Positions 26,500 through 34,971 of a stretch of 64,000 nt of DNA are shown in pieces (position 1 is the stretch's first letter; each line of letters begins with the position of its first letter). The stretch spans positions 1 through 64,000 of the forward strand of contig CAJUHH010000006.1 of NCBI GenBank assembly GCA_910585965.1. The letters run 5' to 3'. The notes beneath the pieces were generated by a model. It did no database searches. It was not told the origin of the DNA and saw only the letters and a list, made by a program, of their open reading frames with translations. The position numbers and the translations under genes are program-made. Source of the DNA: an uncultured Lachnospiraceae bacterium. Its GTDB lineage: Bacteria; Bacillota; Clostridia; Lachnospirales; Lachnospiraceae.

Positions 26500-27966
26500 T
26501 TACAAAAGAGGCGACAAAAGCCTGCTGACCTGTTCTTTGAACCGAACCAGAAGGGATCGCCCTACATAAATATTTTTCGTGATCTGGCTGGAATGTTCCA
26601 GGTCTTCCTCAAAGATTTTCCGCATCTGCATCGCCTTTTCTTCATTATATATCACCGCGTTTACTTCAAAATTCAAAGCAAAGCTCCTGATATCCATATT
26701 CGCCGTTCCATAACACAGCACCTTGTCATCCACCACCATCCCTTTCGCATGGAGAAAGCCCTCATTATAAGTATAGCATTTGGCCCCTTCCATCACCAGA
26801 TCCCCGATATAAGAATAGGTGGCCCAGTATACAAACGGATGATCCGGTTTGCATGGAATCATCACGCAAACTTCAATCCCCGAACGGATAGCAATCATCA
26901 ATGCCGCCAATATCGCTTCATCCGGGATAAAGTAAGGGGTTTGTATATAAATGCTCTTCTGCGCTTTGCCGATCAGCCGCAGATAATTATCCCTGATGCT
27001 GCAATATCTCGAATCCGGGCCGCTGGATACGATCTGCACATCACAGCGCTGCTGGGACAGAAACGGTTCTTCATACATATACCGATCCGTCATAAACAAA
27101 TTTTCCTTGGAAGCATAATTCCAGTCCAGCGCGAACCGCAGCTCCAAAGAAGCCGCCGCAGACCCGGAGATGCGAAGATGGGTATCCCTCCAATAGCCGA
27201 ACCGGGCATCCATCCCGATATATTCCTTCCCGATGTTAAAACCACCCACGTAGCCAGTCTTCCCGTCAATCACCACGATCTTTCTATGGTTCCGGTAATT
27301 CATGCGCAGATGCAGCCGACGCAGGGCAGCCGGGAAAAATTCCGAGGTTTTTATCCCCTGGCTGTTCAGTTTTTTCCAGCAGCTCTTTTTCACGGAACGG
27401 CAGCCCATGCCGTCATACAGGATGCGCACTTCCACCCCTTCTTCTGCTTTCTTCACAAGCACTTCTTTGATCCTGTGGAACAGCACATCATTTTTTATAA
27501 TATAATATTGAATATGGATATACTTTTCCGCTTTTTGCATATCCTCGACCAGCGCATCGAATTTCTCGTTCCCATCCGTATAAATGGTAATATCGTTATC
27601 ATCCGTCAGCACCGCCCCAGCCACATCCAGATTATACATCACCAGATCCGCATAATCTGTAATTCCAGGCGCTTCCCTCTCCAGCCTTTTGCTCCGCAGG
27701 CGAAATTCCTGCCGCCGAATGGCCTCGTTCAGGTGGTCCTCGATTTCCTTAATGCGGAACATTTTCTGTTTATGCATATCCGTTCCAAGGAATAGATAAA
27801 ATACAAAGCCGAGAATCGGTATAAAATACAAAAGCAGCAGCCATGTCCAAACCGACTGGGGGTCTTTTCTTTGAAAAAAAATAATAATGACCGCCAATAT
27901 GAAATTAATAAAAATCAGATGGCTGAACACAAACTCCAGCCCCATCCCTATATTCTCTAAAAACAT
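26500..27966 (-). CDS. cls: Cardiolipin synthase
   Basis: Joins two phosphatidylglycerol molecules into cardiolipin at the membrane. Two N-terminal transmembrane helices (about 12-32 and 40-60; PQSVWTWLLLLYFIPILGF) are followed by two phospholipase-D motifs: NHRKIVVIDGKTGYVGGFN (near 233) and LHAKGMVVDDKVLCYGTANMD (near 410). Length of 488 residues is normal for Gram-positive Cls. Divergently placed from the small membrane protein at 28101. Confidence 0.95.
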   Translation of the reverse strand: MFLENIGMGLEFVFSHLIFINFILAVIIIFFQRKDPQSVWTWLLLLYFIPILGFVFYLFLGTDMHKQKMFRIKEIEDHLNEAIRRQEFRLRSKRLEREAPGITDYADLVMYNLDVAGAVLTDDNDITIYTDGNEKFDALVEDMQKAEKYIHIQYYIIKNDVLFHRIKEVLVKKAEEGVEVRILYDGMGCRSVKKSCWKKLNSQGIKTSEFFPAALRRLHLRMNYRNHRKIVVIDGKTGYVGGFNIGKEYIGMDARFGYWRDTHLRISGSAAASLELRFALDWNYASKENLFMTDRYMYEEPFLSQQRCDVQIVSSGPDSRYCSIRDNYLRLIGKAQKSIYIQTPYFIPDEAILAALMIAIRSGIEVCVMIPCKPDHPFVYWATYSYIGDLVMEGAKCYTYNEGFLHAKGMVVDDKVLCYGTANMDIRSFALNFEVNAVIYNEEKAMQMRKIFEEDLEHSSQITKNIYVGRSLLVRFKEQVSRLLSPLL

Positions 27967-28100
27967 AACCCTAATCCTTATTGCTCCCTGCCCTTACCCA
28001 TTATATAATATTCCCGTTCTTTCTTCAATGAAATCCCTTGTCTATTTATCAAAAGAATGCTACAATAAATTCTAATTCAACAAAAAGCGGGAGGTACATT

Positions 28101-28577
28101 GTGAGTACATTATCTATTGTATTATTAGTCATAACGGTTATTTTAGTCATAGGCGTCGTCGTATTGTATTTTCTCGGCAAAAAAGCCCAGAAAAGACAGG
28201 CGCAGCAGCAGGAGCAGATAGAGGCAACCAAGCAGCGGATTTCCATGCTTGTCATCGATAAAAAACGGATGAAGCTAAAAGATGCAGGACTTCCCCAGGC
28301 TGTCATCGAACAGACCCCCAAACTTCTGAGAGGTTCCAAGCTGCCTGTCGTCAAGGCAAAAATCGGACCCCAGATCATGACTCTTGTCTGCGATGATAAG
28401 ATTTTTGATATGGTTCCTGTAAAAAAAGAAGTAAAAGCCACCGTAAGCGGCATCTATATTACCGAAGTGAAAGGCCTCCACGGAAAACCGATCGTGGCTC
28501 CTCCGAAGAAAAAAAGCTTCTTCAAACGTGCGGTAGAAAAAGCACAGGAGAAAGCGGGGGCAAAACCCTTAAAATAA
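28101..28577 (+). CDS. Small N-terminally anchored protein, unknown function
   Basis: A 158-residue protein beginning with a transmembrane helix (STLSIVLLVITVILVIGVVVLYFLG), then a Gln-rich helix (QKRQAQQQEQIEATKQR), a compact conserved-looking domain (VIDKKRMKLKDAGLP, PVVKAKIGPQIMTLVCDDKIFDMVPVKKEVKATVSG), and a basic tail. The start is GTG at 28101 with GGAGG 6-7 bases upstream; the longer upstream frame lacks an SD. The domain is cytoplasmic if the helix is a simple anchor. I do not recognise a family. Confidence 0.75.
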   Translation: MSTLSIVLLVITVILVIGVVVLYFLGKKAQKRQAQQQEQIEATKQRISMLVIDKKRMKLKDAGLPQAVIEQTPKLLRGSKLPVVKAKIGPQIMTLVCDDKIFDMVPVKKEVKATVSGIYITEVKGLHGKPIVAPPKKKSFFKRAVEKAQEKAGAKPLK

Positions 28578-28600
28578 CATTGCAGCATAATGTTCTACGT

Positions 28601-28631
28601 AAAAAAATTGGCTTGCAGCCAATTTTTTTTT
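28601..28631. terminator. Bidirectional terminator
   Basis: AAAAAAATTGGCT pairs with AGCCAATTTTTTT around the loop TGC. A/T runs on both sides serve the convergent genes at 28101 (plus) and 28661 (minus). Confidence 0.92.
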
Positions 28632-28660
28632 ACTTTTCTATTCAAAAAAGAGTTTCATTC

Positions 28661-29116
28661 CTATTCTGCCTGAAGGGAAAATCCCTTCCCGTCTTTGGGG
28701 CGGATATCCATCTTTATCTTACAGTTTGCAAAATGTTCATAATTCACTTCCAGCGCATAATCCACGTTTACCTCGATGCGCTCTTCTTCCTCCATCATTG
28801 TTACGCTTTTCGCGTCTATGCCTATCAATATATTTCCATAAGGCGTAGCATAATTCGTCATATTTTTTTTATTCTCTTCAAAAATCATATGTACGTTGAC
28901 CAGCCCTTTCTTCGTCAGATCCAGGCTGTTATCTTTAAACTTAATAATATTTTTCGTGCTTTCCCGAAAGCCTTCCATCACCTCTTCAAAAACTACATAA
29001 TGGCTGTCGTTCCGCTTATAATATTCCGCCGGCGTAATCGTTTCTATTTTATCCCCGTCCGCAGATACGGTATCAAACTGAAGTCCCCGCAAGGACAGCA
29101 ATACCTCTTTTGTCAT
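28661..29116 (-). CDS. DUF1934 family protein
   Basis: A 151-residue cytoplasmic protein with the calycin-like beta-barrel pattern of DUF1934 (YwiB-like): VLLSLRGLQFD, DKIETITPAEYYKRNDSHYVVFEE, NIIKFKDNSLDLTKKG, TPYGNILIGIDAKSV, VDYALEVNYEHFANCKIKMDI. The function of the family is unknown. It is the last gene of an operon after murI and is followed by a strong terminator. Confidence 0.85.
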   Translation of the reverse strand: MTKEVLLSLRGLQFDTVSADGDKIETITPAEYYKRNDSHYVVFEEVMEGFRESTKNIIKFKDNSLDLTKKGLVNVHMIFEENKKNMTNYATPYGNILIGIDAKSVTMMEEEERIEVNVDYALEVNYEHFANCKIKMDIRPKDGKGFSLQAE

Positions 29117-29151
29117 GGCCCGTTCCCTTTCTTCTACCGTTCTTTTCCCGA

Positions 29152-30006
29152 TTAATAATTTTCTATATGGATCGTTTTTGCTGACAGTATCCCGTATTTC
29201 AAAATGGAATTGGCAAATGTCTGGAACTTATCCGCCATATCGCTTACATAAAACTGATATCGGTTCGATCCCAACCCCTGCGGCTTCCCATTCAGCAGCC
29301 CTTCTTTTTCCAGCAGTTCTTTCAGTTCCCTCGCCGTCTCGTAAGCGGGATTCACAAGCGTCACCTCTTCTCCCACGATCTTCCTCACCGTAGAGCGGAT
29401 CAGGGGATAATGGGTACATCCCAATATCAGAGTGTCTATACCGCTGTCAATCAGCACGCTCAAATATCTTGTAGCGATTTCGTCCGTCACCGGATCCTGC
29501 CACAGCCCTTCTTCCACCAAAGGCACAAACAGCGGACATGCTTTTCCCAGCACTTTGATCTCTGGATCAATCTCATTGATATATGTAGAATAAATATGGC
29601 TGCTGATCGTTCCCTCCGTGCCGATCACTCCGATCCTGCCGTTTTTCGTTGCTTCGGCCGCCACCTTTGCGCCTGGCTTGACTACGCCTATAATCGGAAT
29701 ATCCAGTTCTTTTTCTATTTCGTCCAGCGCATATGCGCTCGCCGTGTTGCAAGCGACCACGATAGCTTTCACACGCTGTTCCCGAAGGAAGCGGACAATC
29801 TGCCGCGAATATTTCGTAATCGTTTCTTTCGATTTATTTCCATAAGGCACTCTGGCCGTATCCCCGAAATAAATTATTTTTTCGTTGGGAGTCTGGCGCA
29901 TAATTTCCCTCGCCACCGTCAATCCGCCCACGCCGGAATCAAAGACTCCCACAGGCGCTTCGGCAGCCGCTTCCCTATTCATCGCTGAACTCATCGTTGG
30001 CTCCAT
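29152..30006 (-). CDS. murI: Glutamate racemase
   Basis: Makes D-glutamate for peptidoglycan. Cofactor-independent racemase with both catalytic cysteines in context: VVACNTASA (near 82) and LILGCTHYPLI (near 194). The N-terminal motif GVFDSGVGGLTV and YFGDTARVPYG are also present. The first Met (30006) follows GGGG by 6 bases and overlaps the small upstream gene by 32 bases; a Met at 29994 preceded by GGAG is an alternative. Length of 284 residues is normal. Confidence 0.95.
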   Translation of the reverse strand: MEPTMSSAMNREAAAEAPVGVFDSGVGGLTVAREIMRQTPNEKIIYFGDTARVPYGNKSKETITKYSRQIVRFLREQRVKAIVVACNTASAYALDEIEKELDIPIIGVVKPGAKVAAEATKNGRIGVIGTEGTISSHIYSTYINEIDPEIKVLGKACPLFVPLVEEGLWQDPVTDEIATRYLSVLIDSGIDTLILGCTHYPLIRSTVRKIVGEEVTLVNPAYETARELKELLEKEGLLNGKPQGLGSNRYQFYVSDMADKFQTFANSILKYGILSAKTIHIENY

Positions 30007-30238
30007 GATTTACCCCATTGCTTTCTGGTTTTAACTTTTCCCAAATCCTGCTTTTCATCCGTATCTGCCCAGGCCCCGCGTCACAAATCCCCGTAAAGAT
30101 ATCTGTTTCCCCGTCCTTTCCGCGCTCATCTGCAACTATTTCGCAGACATCTTCCGTAAAACACAAGTCAGGGTATATCATACCCCAAAATCCCCAAACT
30201 GAAAACAGTATTATTCCGATTTCCCGCAATTTTTTCAT
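29975..30238 (-). CDS. Small exported or anchored protein upstream of murI
   Basis: An 87-residue protein with an N-terminal hydrophobic segment (IGIILFSVWGFWGMIYP) and a short polar remainder containing CFTEDVCEIVADE. AGGGGAAG precedes the start at 30238. Its 3' end overlaps murI by 32 bases, which suggests translational coupling. I do not recognise a family; the hydrophobic part reads as a signal peptide or anchor. Confidence 0.55.
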   Translation of the reverse strand: MKKLREIGIILFSVWGFWGMIYPDLCFTEDVCEIVADERGKDGETDIFTGICDAGPGQIRMKSRIWEKLKPESNGVNHGANDEFSDE

Positions 30239-30343
30239 CAGACTTCCCCTATCCTTCTTATTCTGCCCCATCCGGCCGTCAATCCATGTCTTTTTGACGA
30301 CTCTATGGATGGATAAAGAAAGTCTTCCCCTTATTGGAACGGT

Positions 30344-31069
30344 TTATTCACCAGCTTTGCTATGATTGCCGGACCCGCTCCCGCTGTCGGCTTTGCTGTC
30401 GAGGCGTATCTGCCGCATTACAGATTTTTCCTGGTTGTCGATATGCACCTTAGCCGCAGCCGCAGCCGCCGTTTTGTCCTTCGCGCGGATGCTTTCATAT
30501 ATGATTCTATGCTCCTCTACCAGACGTTCATGCTGACTTTCATCTTTAATATATTCAAACCGGTATCGGTACATTTGTTCCGACAGATTATTGACTAACT
30601 GCACCAGTCTCTGGTTGCCGGTTGCCGCCACAATAATATCATGCAGCGCCACATCCGCCCTTGCAATGATCGTGGCATCCCCCGTCTGCGTGGCTTTCTC
30701 AAATTCAGCGCATGCCGCCTCCAGCCTTCCTATCTCCTCTTCCGATATCCTGTCACAGGCCAGCTCCACACATAAGGCATCCAGCGCCCTGCGCACTTCC
30801 AGCACATCCTTCATGCTCTTTTCGGTAATCTGCGCCACTTCCGCCCCCCGCCTGGGTATCATCGTCACGAGGCCTTCCAGCTCCAGTTTCCGTATCGCCT
30901 CCCGAATCGGCGTCCTGCTCACCCCCAGCCGGTTAGCCAGATGGATCTCCATCAGTCTCTCCCCCGGCTTCAGCTCCCCTGTCAATATTGCCTTCCGCAG
31001 CGTATGAAACACTACATCCCTCAATGGCAAAAAATCATTCATATTTACCTGTAAACTATCTTTTTCCAT
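30344..31069 (-). CDS. GntR/FadR-family transcriptional regulator
   Basis: A 241-residue repressor type protein. The N-terminal winged helix (about 14-80) has LRKAILTGELKPGERLMEIHLANRLGVSRTPIREAIRKLELEGLV, and the all-helical FCD ligand-binding domain (about 95-220) has the metal-binding pattern of acidic/His residues (VALHDIIVAATGN, VEEHRIIYESI). It is in the ispE operon, 36 bases after ispE. The ligand is unknown. Confidence 0.9.
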   Translation of the reverse strand: MEKDSLQVNMNDFLPLRDVVFHTLRKAILTGELKPGERLMEIHLANRLGVSRTPIREAIRKLELEGLVTMIPRRGAEVAQITEKSMKDVLEVRRALDALCVELACDRISEEEIGRLEAACAEFEKATQTGDATIIARADVALHDIIVAATGNQRLVQLVNNLSEQMYRYRFEYIKDESQHERLVEEHRIIYESIRAKDKTAAAAAAKVHIDNQEKSVMRQIRLDSKADSGSGSGNHSKAGE

Positions 31070-31105
31070 AAACCCGCCCCTTTTTCCGGCCAGCCGTCCT
31101 TTCCA

Positions 31106-31987
31106 TTACCTTCCTGCCCATCCGCAAAGAAATATCTGCCCGGCAAGATTAGCCCCTGCTATTTCATCATAAGCCGCCCTGGCCTCTTCTTCTTCTCCAA
31201 AAATGCCGAACACAGTAGGCCCGCTTCCGCTCATCAACGCATTCCACGCACCCTTTTTCATCATGGCTTCTTTTATTTCCCCGATCACCGGATATGCCTT
31301 TACCGTCACTGTTTCCAGCACATTGCCCATCCGCCGCGCCACGCCGCGCAGGTCCCCGGCCTCAATCGCCGCCCGCATCCCGTCGATATCAGGATGGCAG
31401 TCCAATTTTTCCGCATGGAGATTTTCATATACAAATTTCGTGGACACATCAATATTCGGTTTTGCAATCAGCACCATACAGCCCGGCGTATCCGGCAGCC
31501 TCGTCAGCATCTCGCCGATCCCTTCCGCCAGCGCCGTTCCCCCTTTGATACAATAAGGAACATCGGCTCCTATTTTTACGCCAAGGGTACACATCTCGTC
31601 TTCGCTCATGCCCAGTTCAAACATCTCGTTCATTCCATGGAAAACCGCCGCCGCATCCGTGCTTCCCCCTGCCATTCCTGCCGCCATGGGAATCCTCTTT
31701 TGCAGCTCTATTTTTATTCCTTCCTTGATGAAATAAGTCTCCGTCAACAGCCTGGCCGCCTTATAAACCAGGTTGTTCTCGTCCCCTGGCAGCTCATCCC
31801 TGTCAGTCGTTACGACAATCCCAGGTTTTTCTCTCCTTGTAAAAGCCAGTATGTCATAAAGATCTACCGTCTGCATGATCATCTTTACTTCATGATATCC
31901 ATCTTCCCTGCGCCTTATGACATCCAGCCCCAGGTTGACTTTCGCATAGGCCTTTTTTATTATCGTATTCTTTTTATCTGAATCCAT
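31106..31987 (-). CDS. ispE: 4-diphosphocytidyl-2-C-methyl-D-erythritol kinase
   Basis: ATP-dependent GHMP kinase of the non-mevalonate isoprenoid pathway. Motifs: AYAKVNLGLDVIRRREDGYHEV at the N-terminus, the ATP loop PMAAGMAGGSTDAAA (near 100), and the C-terminal LMSGSGPTVFGIF. 293 residues from the start at 31987, which follows GGGG by 6 bases. First gene of a minus-strand operon (ispE, gntR, small gene, murI, DUF1934) driven by the promoter at 32029-32057, which sits next to palindromic element A. Confidence 0.95.
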   Translation of the reverse strand: MDSDKKNTIIKKAYAKVNLGLDVIRRREDGYHEVKMIMQTVDLYDILAFTRREKPGIVVTTDRDELPGDENNLVYKAARLLTETYFIKEGIKIELQKRIPMAAGMAGGSTDAAAVFHGMNEMFELGMSEDEMCTLGVKIGADVPYCIKGGTALAEGIGEMLTRLPDTPGCMVLIAKPNIDVSTKFVYENLHAEKLDCHPDIDGMRAAIEAGDLRGVARRMGNVLETVTVKAYPVIGEIKEAMMKKGAWNALMSGSGPTVFGIFGEEEEARAAYDEIAGANLAGQIFLCGWAGR

Positions 31988-32028
31988 ATTGTACCCCGTT
32001 TGCATTTTGTATACATAATTTGTATTTT

Positions 32029-32057
32029 ATTATATCCAACCTGCCTGGGTACGTCAA
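32029..32057 (-). promoter_or_regulatory. Sigma-A promoter of the ispE operon
   Basis: On the minus strand TTGACG and a perfect TATAAT are 17 bp apart. The -35 is 20 bp from the edge of palindromic element A. Confidence 0.85.
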
Positions 32058-32077
32058 CATAGATTTCTCCATACTAC

Positions 32078-32436
32078 GGAAATCAATTTTTGCAAAGGGC
32101 ATGGCGCACCGAAAGGCAGGGCTGGAAACGGCGGCGGCCTGGAAAGGGGCTGGCCTGGGCTGGGATTTTCTGCTGTTGTGTACAATCAGTAATTTCACTT
32201 ATGAAATGGTCGAAAACCCAGGGTGAAATTGCCATGGATGGCAATTTCAGGAAGCGCAGGGCAGGATGCCCGTTGCTTCCGATCCGGCCAGTTTGAAAGC
32301 ATTTACCCATTTCATTAGTGAAATCTGATTGGCAACTTCAGCAGAAAATCCCAGCCCAGGCCAGCCCCTTTCCAGGCCGCCGCCGTTTCCAGCCCTGCCT
32401 TTCGGTGCGCCATGCCCTTTGCAAAAATTGATTTCC
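32078..32436 (+). repeat. Palindromic element A (98-bp perfect arms, structured core)
   Basis: The left arm (32078-32175) and right arm (32339-32436) are exact reverse complements over 98 bp. The core between them is conserved in elements B and C. Imperfect inner repeats CAATCAG..ATTTCACT.ATGAAATGG lie at its two ends. Hairpin H2 (32224-32249) has stem TGAAATTGCCA with loop TGGA. Hairpin H3 (32250-32280) has stem GGAAGC/GGGC with loop AGGAT. The outer end of each arm (AATTTTTGCA) is shared with B; the G-rich middle of the arm is unique. The core reads forward on the plus strand. No protein or transposase is encoded. The rest of the gap (32437-32629) holds only the promoter of the next gene. 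Confidence 0.9.
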
Positions 32437-32535
32437 ATGCCCCATACAATTATCTATTCTGTTATAACCATGCCGCTAGTCATTTTATAAAGTACGATGT
32501 GGCACGGAATAACGATTTTGCATATCATACTATTA

Positions 32536-32560
32536 TCAAATATTTGGTAATTGCCGATAT
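32536..32560 (+). promoter_or_regulatory. Sigma-D/FliA-like promoter
   Basis: TCAA (32536-32539), 14 bp, then CCGATAT (32554-32560), against the Bacillus sigma-D consensus TAAA-N14-16-CCGATAT. It lies 70 bp upstream of the gene at 32630. No typical sigma-A pair is closer. Confidence 0.45.
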
Positions 32561-32629
32561 AGACTATAGATTAGGAGTATTTTCTCCAATCGCGTAGCAA
32601 TTTATCTACATATCCAAGGAGGGTTTAAC

Positions 32630-33226
32630 ATGAGCGTAAATGGAGTTACCGGATCAAAAGGCGCTGCCGATCTGTACGGCACTTACACTACTTCAGCAAA
32701 AAATGCTGAAAAGACGGAAAACAAAAAAGAAGAAAATACGAATAACAGCGGCGTGGTTTACGAACCTTCTTCCAAGCCGGCTGCTACCACGCAGACGAGC
32801 AAGAAACCCGATGCTAACTTAGTGGCTAAATTAAAAGCAGATTCCGATGCCCGCGTTTCGCAGTTAAAGAGTCTGGTAGAACAAATGATTTCCAAACAGG
32901 GGCAGACCATTGGAAAAGCGGACAGTATCTGGCGTTTCCTTGCAGAAGGAAACTTTACTGTTGACGCTGCAACCAAAGCACAGGCTCAGAAAGATATTGC
33001 TGACGACGGATATTGGGGCGTAGAACAAACTTCCAGCCGTATCGTTGATTTCGCTACCGCATTGGCAGGAAGCGACCCGGAAAAGTTGGAAAAAATGAGA
33101 GACGCTTTCAAAAAAGGCTTTGATGATGCAACCAGCACCTGGGGAAAATCGCTGCCCGACATCAGCCAGAGAACTTACCAGGCTGTTATGGATAAATTCG
33201 ACGCATTGATGGGAACGGAAGAATAA
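32630..33226 (+). CDS. Small soluble protein, possible sigma-D regulon member
   Basis: A 198-residue protein without signal peptide or membrane segment. A polar, Lys/Thr/Asn-rich N-terminal half (about 1-65) precedes a helical, conserved-looking region (about 70-195) with RVSQLKSLVEQMI, AQKDIADDGYWGVEQTSSRIVDFATALAGSDPEK and RTYQAVMDKFDALM. Proteins like this are common in Lachnospiraceae, but I cannot name the function. AGGAGG precedes the start. Monocistronic, with a sigma-D-like promoter and a strong terminator. Confidence 0.75.
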   Translation: MSVNGVTGSKGAADLYGTYTTSAKNAEKTENKKEENTNNSGVVYEPSSKPAATTQTSKKPDANLVAKLKADSDARVSQLKSLVEQMISKQGQTIGKADSIWRFLAEGNFTVDAATKAQAQKDIADDGYWGVEQTSSRIVDFATALAGSDPEKLEKMRDAFKKGFDDATSTWGKSLPDISQRTYQAVMDKFDALMGTEE

Positions 33227-33253
33227 AGCATCCCAGTATTTTTCTTCTATATG

Positions 33254-33289
33254 CAAAATCCGGAAAACCAAGCGGTTTTCCGGATTTTG
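33254..33289. terminator. Bidirectional terminator
   Basis: CAAAATCCGGAAAACC pairs perfectly with GGTTTTCCGGATTTTG around AAGC, between the convergent genes at 32630 and 33322. Confidence 0.88.
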
Positions 33290-33321
33290 TCAGTTATATG
33301 CCATCCCGTCTTTTCCTCTTC

Positions 33322-34878
33322 TTAATTCGATATTCCTTTCACGATCAGCAGCTTATCTCCCGGCCTGATTTCCTCCGTCGTCATGTCATTCGTTTCTTTT
33401 ATCTGCGCGATCGGGACATAATAACGTTTTCCAACGTCCCACAGGCTGTCGCCCTCCTTCGCGATATAAATAACAATTCCCGGCAGACTGCTCAGCTTAT
33501 TCATATCCAAATCGGATACTATAATATCCGTTACGATATTTTCCGTCCGATGTTCAAACACAATGGCGCGGCATACTACCACTGCCTTCACATCCAATTC
33601 CCCGCCATCCAGCATCGCCACCGCCAGCTGTTCCAGCCCTGTCTGCACCTTAAAAGTACATCCATCGTTTATATCCGGCACATCCAATGTGCAGCTAAAC
33701 GGGATACTGCCCCTCGCCGAACTGTAAGGCACTTTCTCGTCACTGCTCAAATACAAAGTCTGCACGTTTACAGTTCCTTTGATATGGATGCCGTTTTCCA
33801 CGATCTCTCCGTCCTCTGCCTGAATCTGCGCTTCGCTATGCAGAATCTGAACCATAGGCGCATCCTCTGCCGCCAGCTTGATTCTGTCCGCGACTTTGGT
33901 TTTCCCCGATGTCCTGGCAAGGAGTCCTTTGAACTGGGCCGGTTTGCTCACCGCCTCCACTTCTTTTACTACCCCGTATACGCCGGAAAGAATATCCAGG
34001 CGCTCTTCTTCATAAAGGCTGATGTCCAGATCCATGACAAGCTCTATGGCAAAGACTCTCTGTTCCCCGTCAAAGTCAGGACGCACTTCCACATCTTTCG
34101 ACCCAAGCGCATAATCAATATCCGCTGCCATCCCTTCATCGCAGCCTGTGCAATCCACCGTTCCGCCAAAAGGCACGACTGTCTCATAGCATTTGACCGC
34201 TCCCTCTTCTCCTTCGTATAGGAAAAAGGCGTTTAAATCGCCTTGTACGGATATCCTTCCTTCCAGCGCCCGGAATTCCACATTTTCCGGCTCCACTCCC
34301 TGCCATATGAGCCGGGCAATATTGGGGAAATTCTGGGGCAGTTCCAATTCCTCTTTTACACGGAAAATATCCCTCTTTTTTACTGTCATCTGCGCAATGC
34401 GCAGCGGCTTCTTGCGGTACTCCACAGGCTCCTCATGATACAGATCCACCGCCGTTTCTTCATCGTACATCATTTCCGAGCAGACTTTCAGGGCAATCAG
34501 CGCCTGCACGCTAAGCTTTCTGGAATTGATAAGGCCTATCGTCAGATCCTCCAGCCTCCATTTCACATTAGCGCTGTCCCCGCTCTGTACCCCTTCCACA
34601 TAAATTTGTTCATCAAAAGGAATGCTGCCCTCCATACATGCCGGCGTCTGCTGCTCCCCCTCCGCCAGATACATAACCATAAACTGCAGCTTCCCCTTTA
34701 CCGTCACATGGTCTTCCGTTACCTTCACTTCCTCCAAGGCAACGCTTCCCCTGTCATAAATCAGTTTGCTGGCATCCGGCCTGGAATCCAGGATATTAAT
34801 ATCATCCTCCAATGTAATCTGCGTTGATGCCTGACCCTTTATCCGGTCCATATGTATATTTTTCCTTACTAATTCCAC
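33322..34878 (-). CDS. sipL: SipL-like spore morphogenesis protein (SPOCS x3 + LysM)
   Basis: A 518-residue protein: repeated SPOCS/DUF3794 domains (about 40-140, 185-295 and 330-445; e.g. VKGKLQFMVMYLAEGE, ISVQGDLNAFFLYEGEEG, IHIKGTVNVQTLYLSSDE) and a C-terminal LysM (about 465-515, YIAKEGDSLWDVGKRYYVPIAQIKETND). This is the layout of SipL of Clostridia, which binds SpoIVA to build the coat around the forespore in the mother cell. GTG start with GGAGGT 6 bases ahead; that SD is part of an inverted repeat at 34882-34948. The gene precedes no other sporulation gene locally. Confidence 0.82.
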   Translation of the reverse strand: MELVRKNIHMDRIKGQASTQITLEDDINILDSRPDASKLIYDRGSVALEEVKVTEDHVTVKGKLQFMVMYLAEGEQQTPACMEGSIPFDEQIYVEGVQSGDSANVKWRLEDLTIGLINSRKLSVQALIALKVCSEMMYDEETAVDLYHEEPVEYRKKPLRIAQMTVKKRDIFRVKEELELPQNFPNIARLIWQGVEPENVEFRALEGRISVQGDLNAFFLYEGEEGAVKCYETVVPFGGTVDCTGCDEGMAADIDYALGSKDVEVRPDFDGEQRVFAIELVMDLDISLYEEERLDILSGVYGVVKEVEAVSKPAQFKGLLARTSGKTKVADRIKLAAEDAPMVQILHSEAQIQAEDGEIVENGIHIKGTVNVQTLYLSSDEKVPYSSARGSIPFSCTLDVPDINDGCTFKVQTGLEQLAVAMLDGGELDVKAVVVCRAIVFEHRTENIVTDIIVSDLDMNKLSSLPGIVIYIAKEGDSLWDVGKRYYVPIAQIKETNDMTTEEIRPGDKLLIVKGISN

Positions 34879-34881
34879 GAA

Positions 34882-34948
34882 AATACCTCCATGTCGATGA
34901 ATTACCTGTCTGTACTTATAGTAATTCTATTTTCTATACGGAGGTATT
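34882..34948 (-). promoter_or_regulatory. Nested inverted repeats covering the sipL SD
   Basis: AATACCTCC (34882-34890) and GGAGGTATT (34940-34948) form a 9-bp outer pair; GAATTAC (34899-34905) and GTAATTC (34921-34927) form a 7-bp inner pair. On the minus strand the downstream outer arm is the sipL SD itself. If the transcript starts upstream of the whole repeat, the SD would be buried. Confidence 0.5.
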
Positions 34949-34971
34949 ATTCCTCTTTTTTGTAAGTCAGG

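Noticed and set aside
32078..32436. Calling element A an insertion sequence or classic MITE
   Set aside because: No transposase is encoded, no target-site duplication is visible at the edges of A, B or C, and the arms differ between copies, unlike MITE ends.
32090..32438. Several 60-75-residue open frames inside the palindromic elements
   Set aside because: They lie in the arms of the inverted repeats, appear symmetrically on both strands, have no SD sites, and their sequence is not shared between elements.
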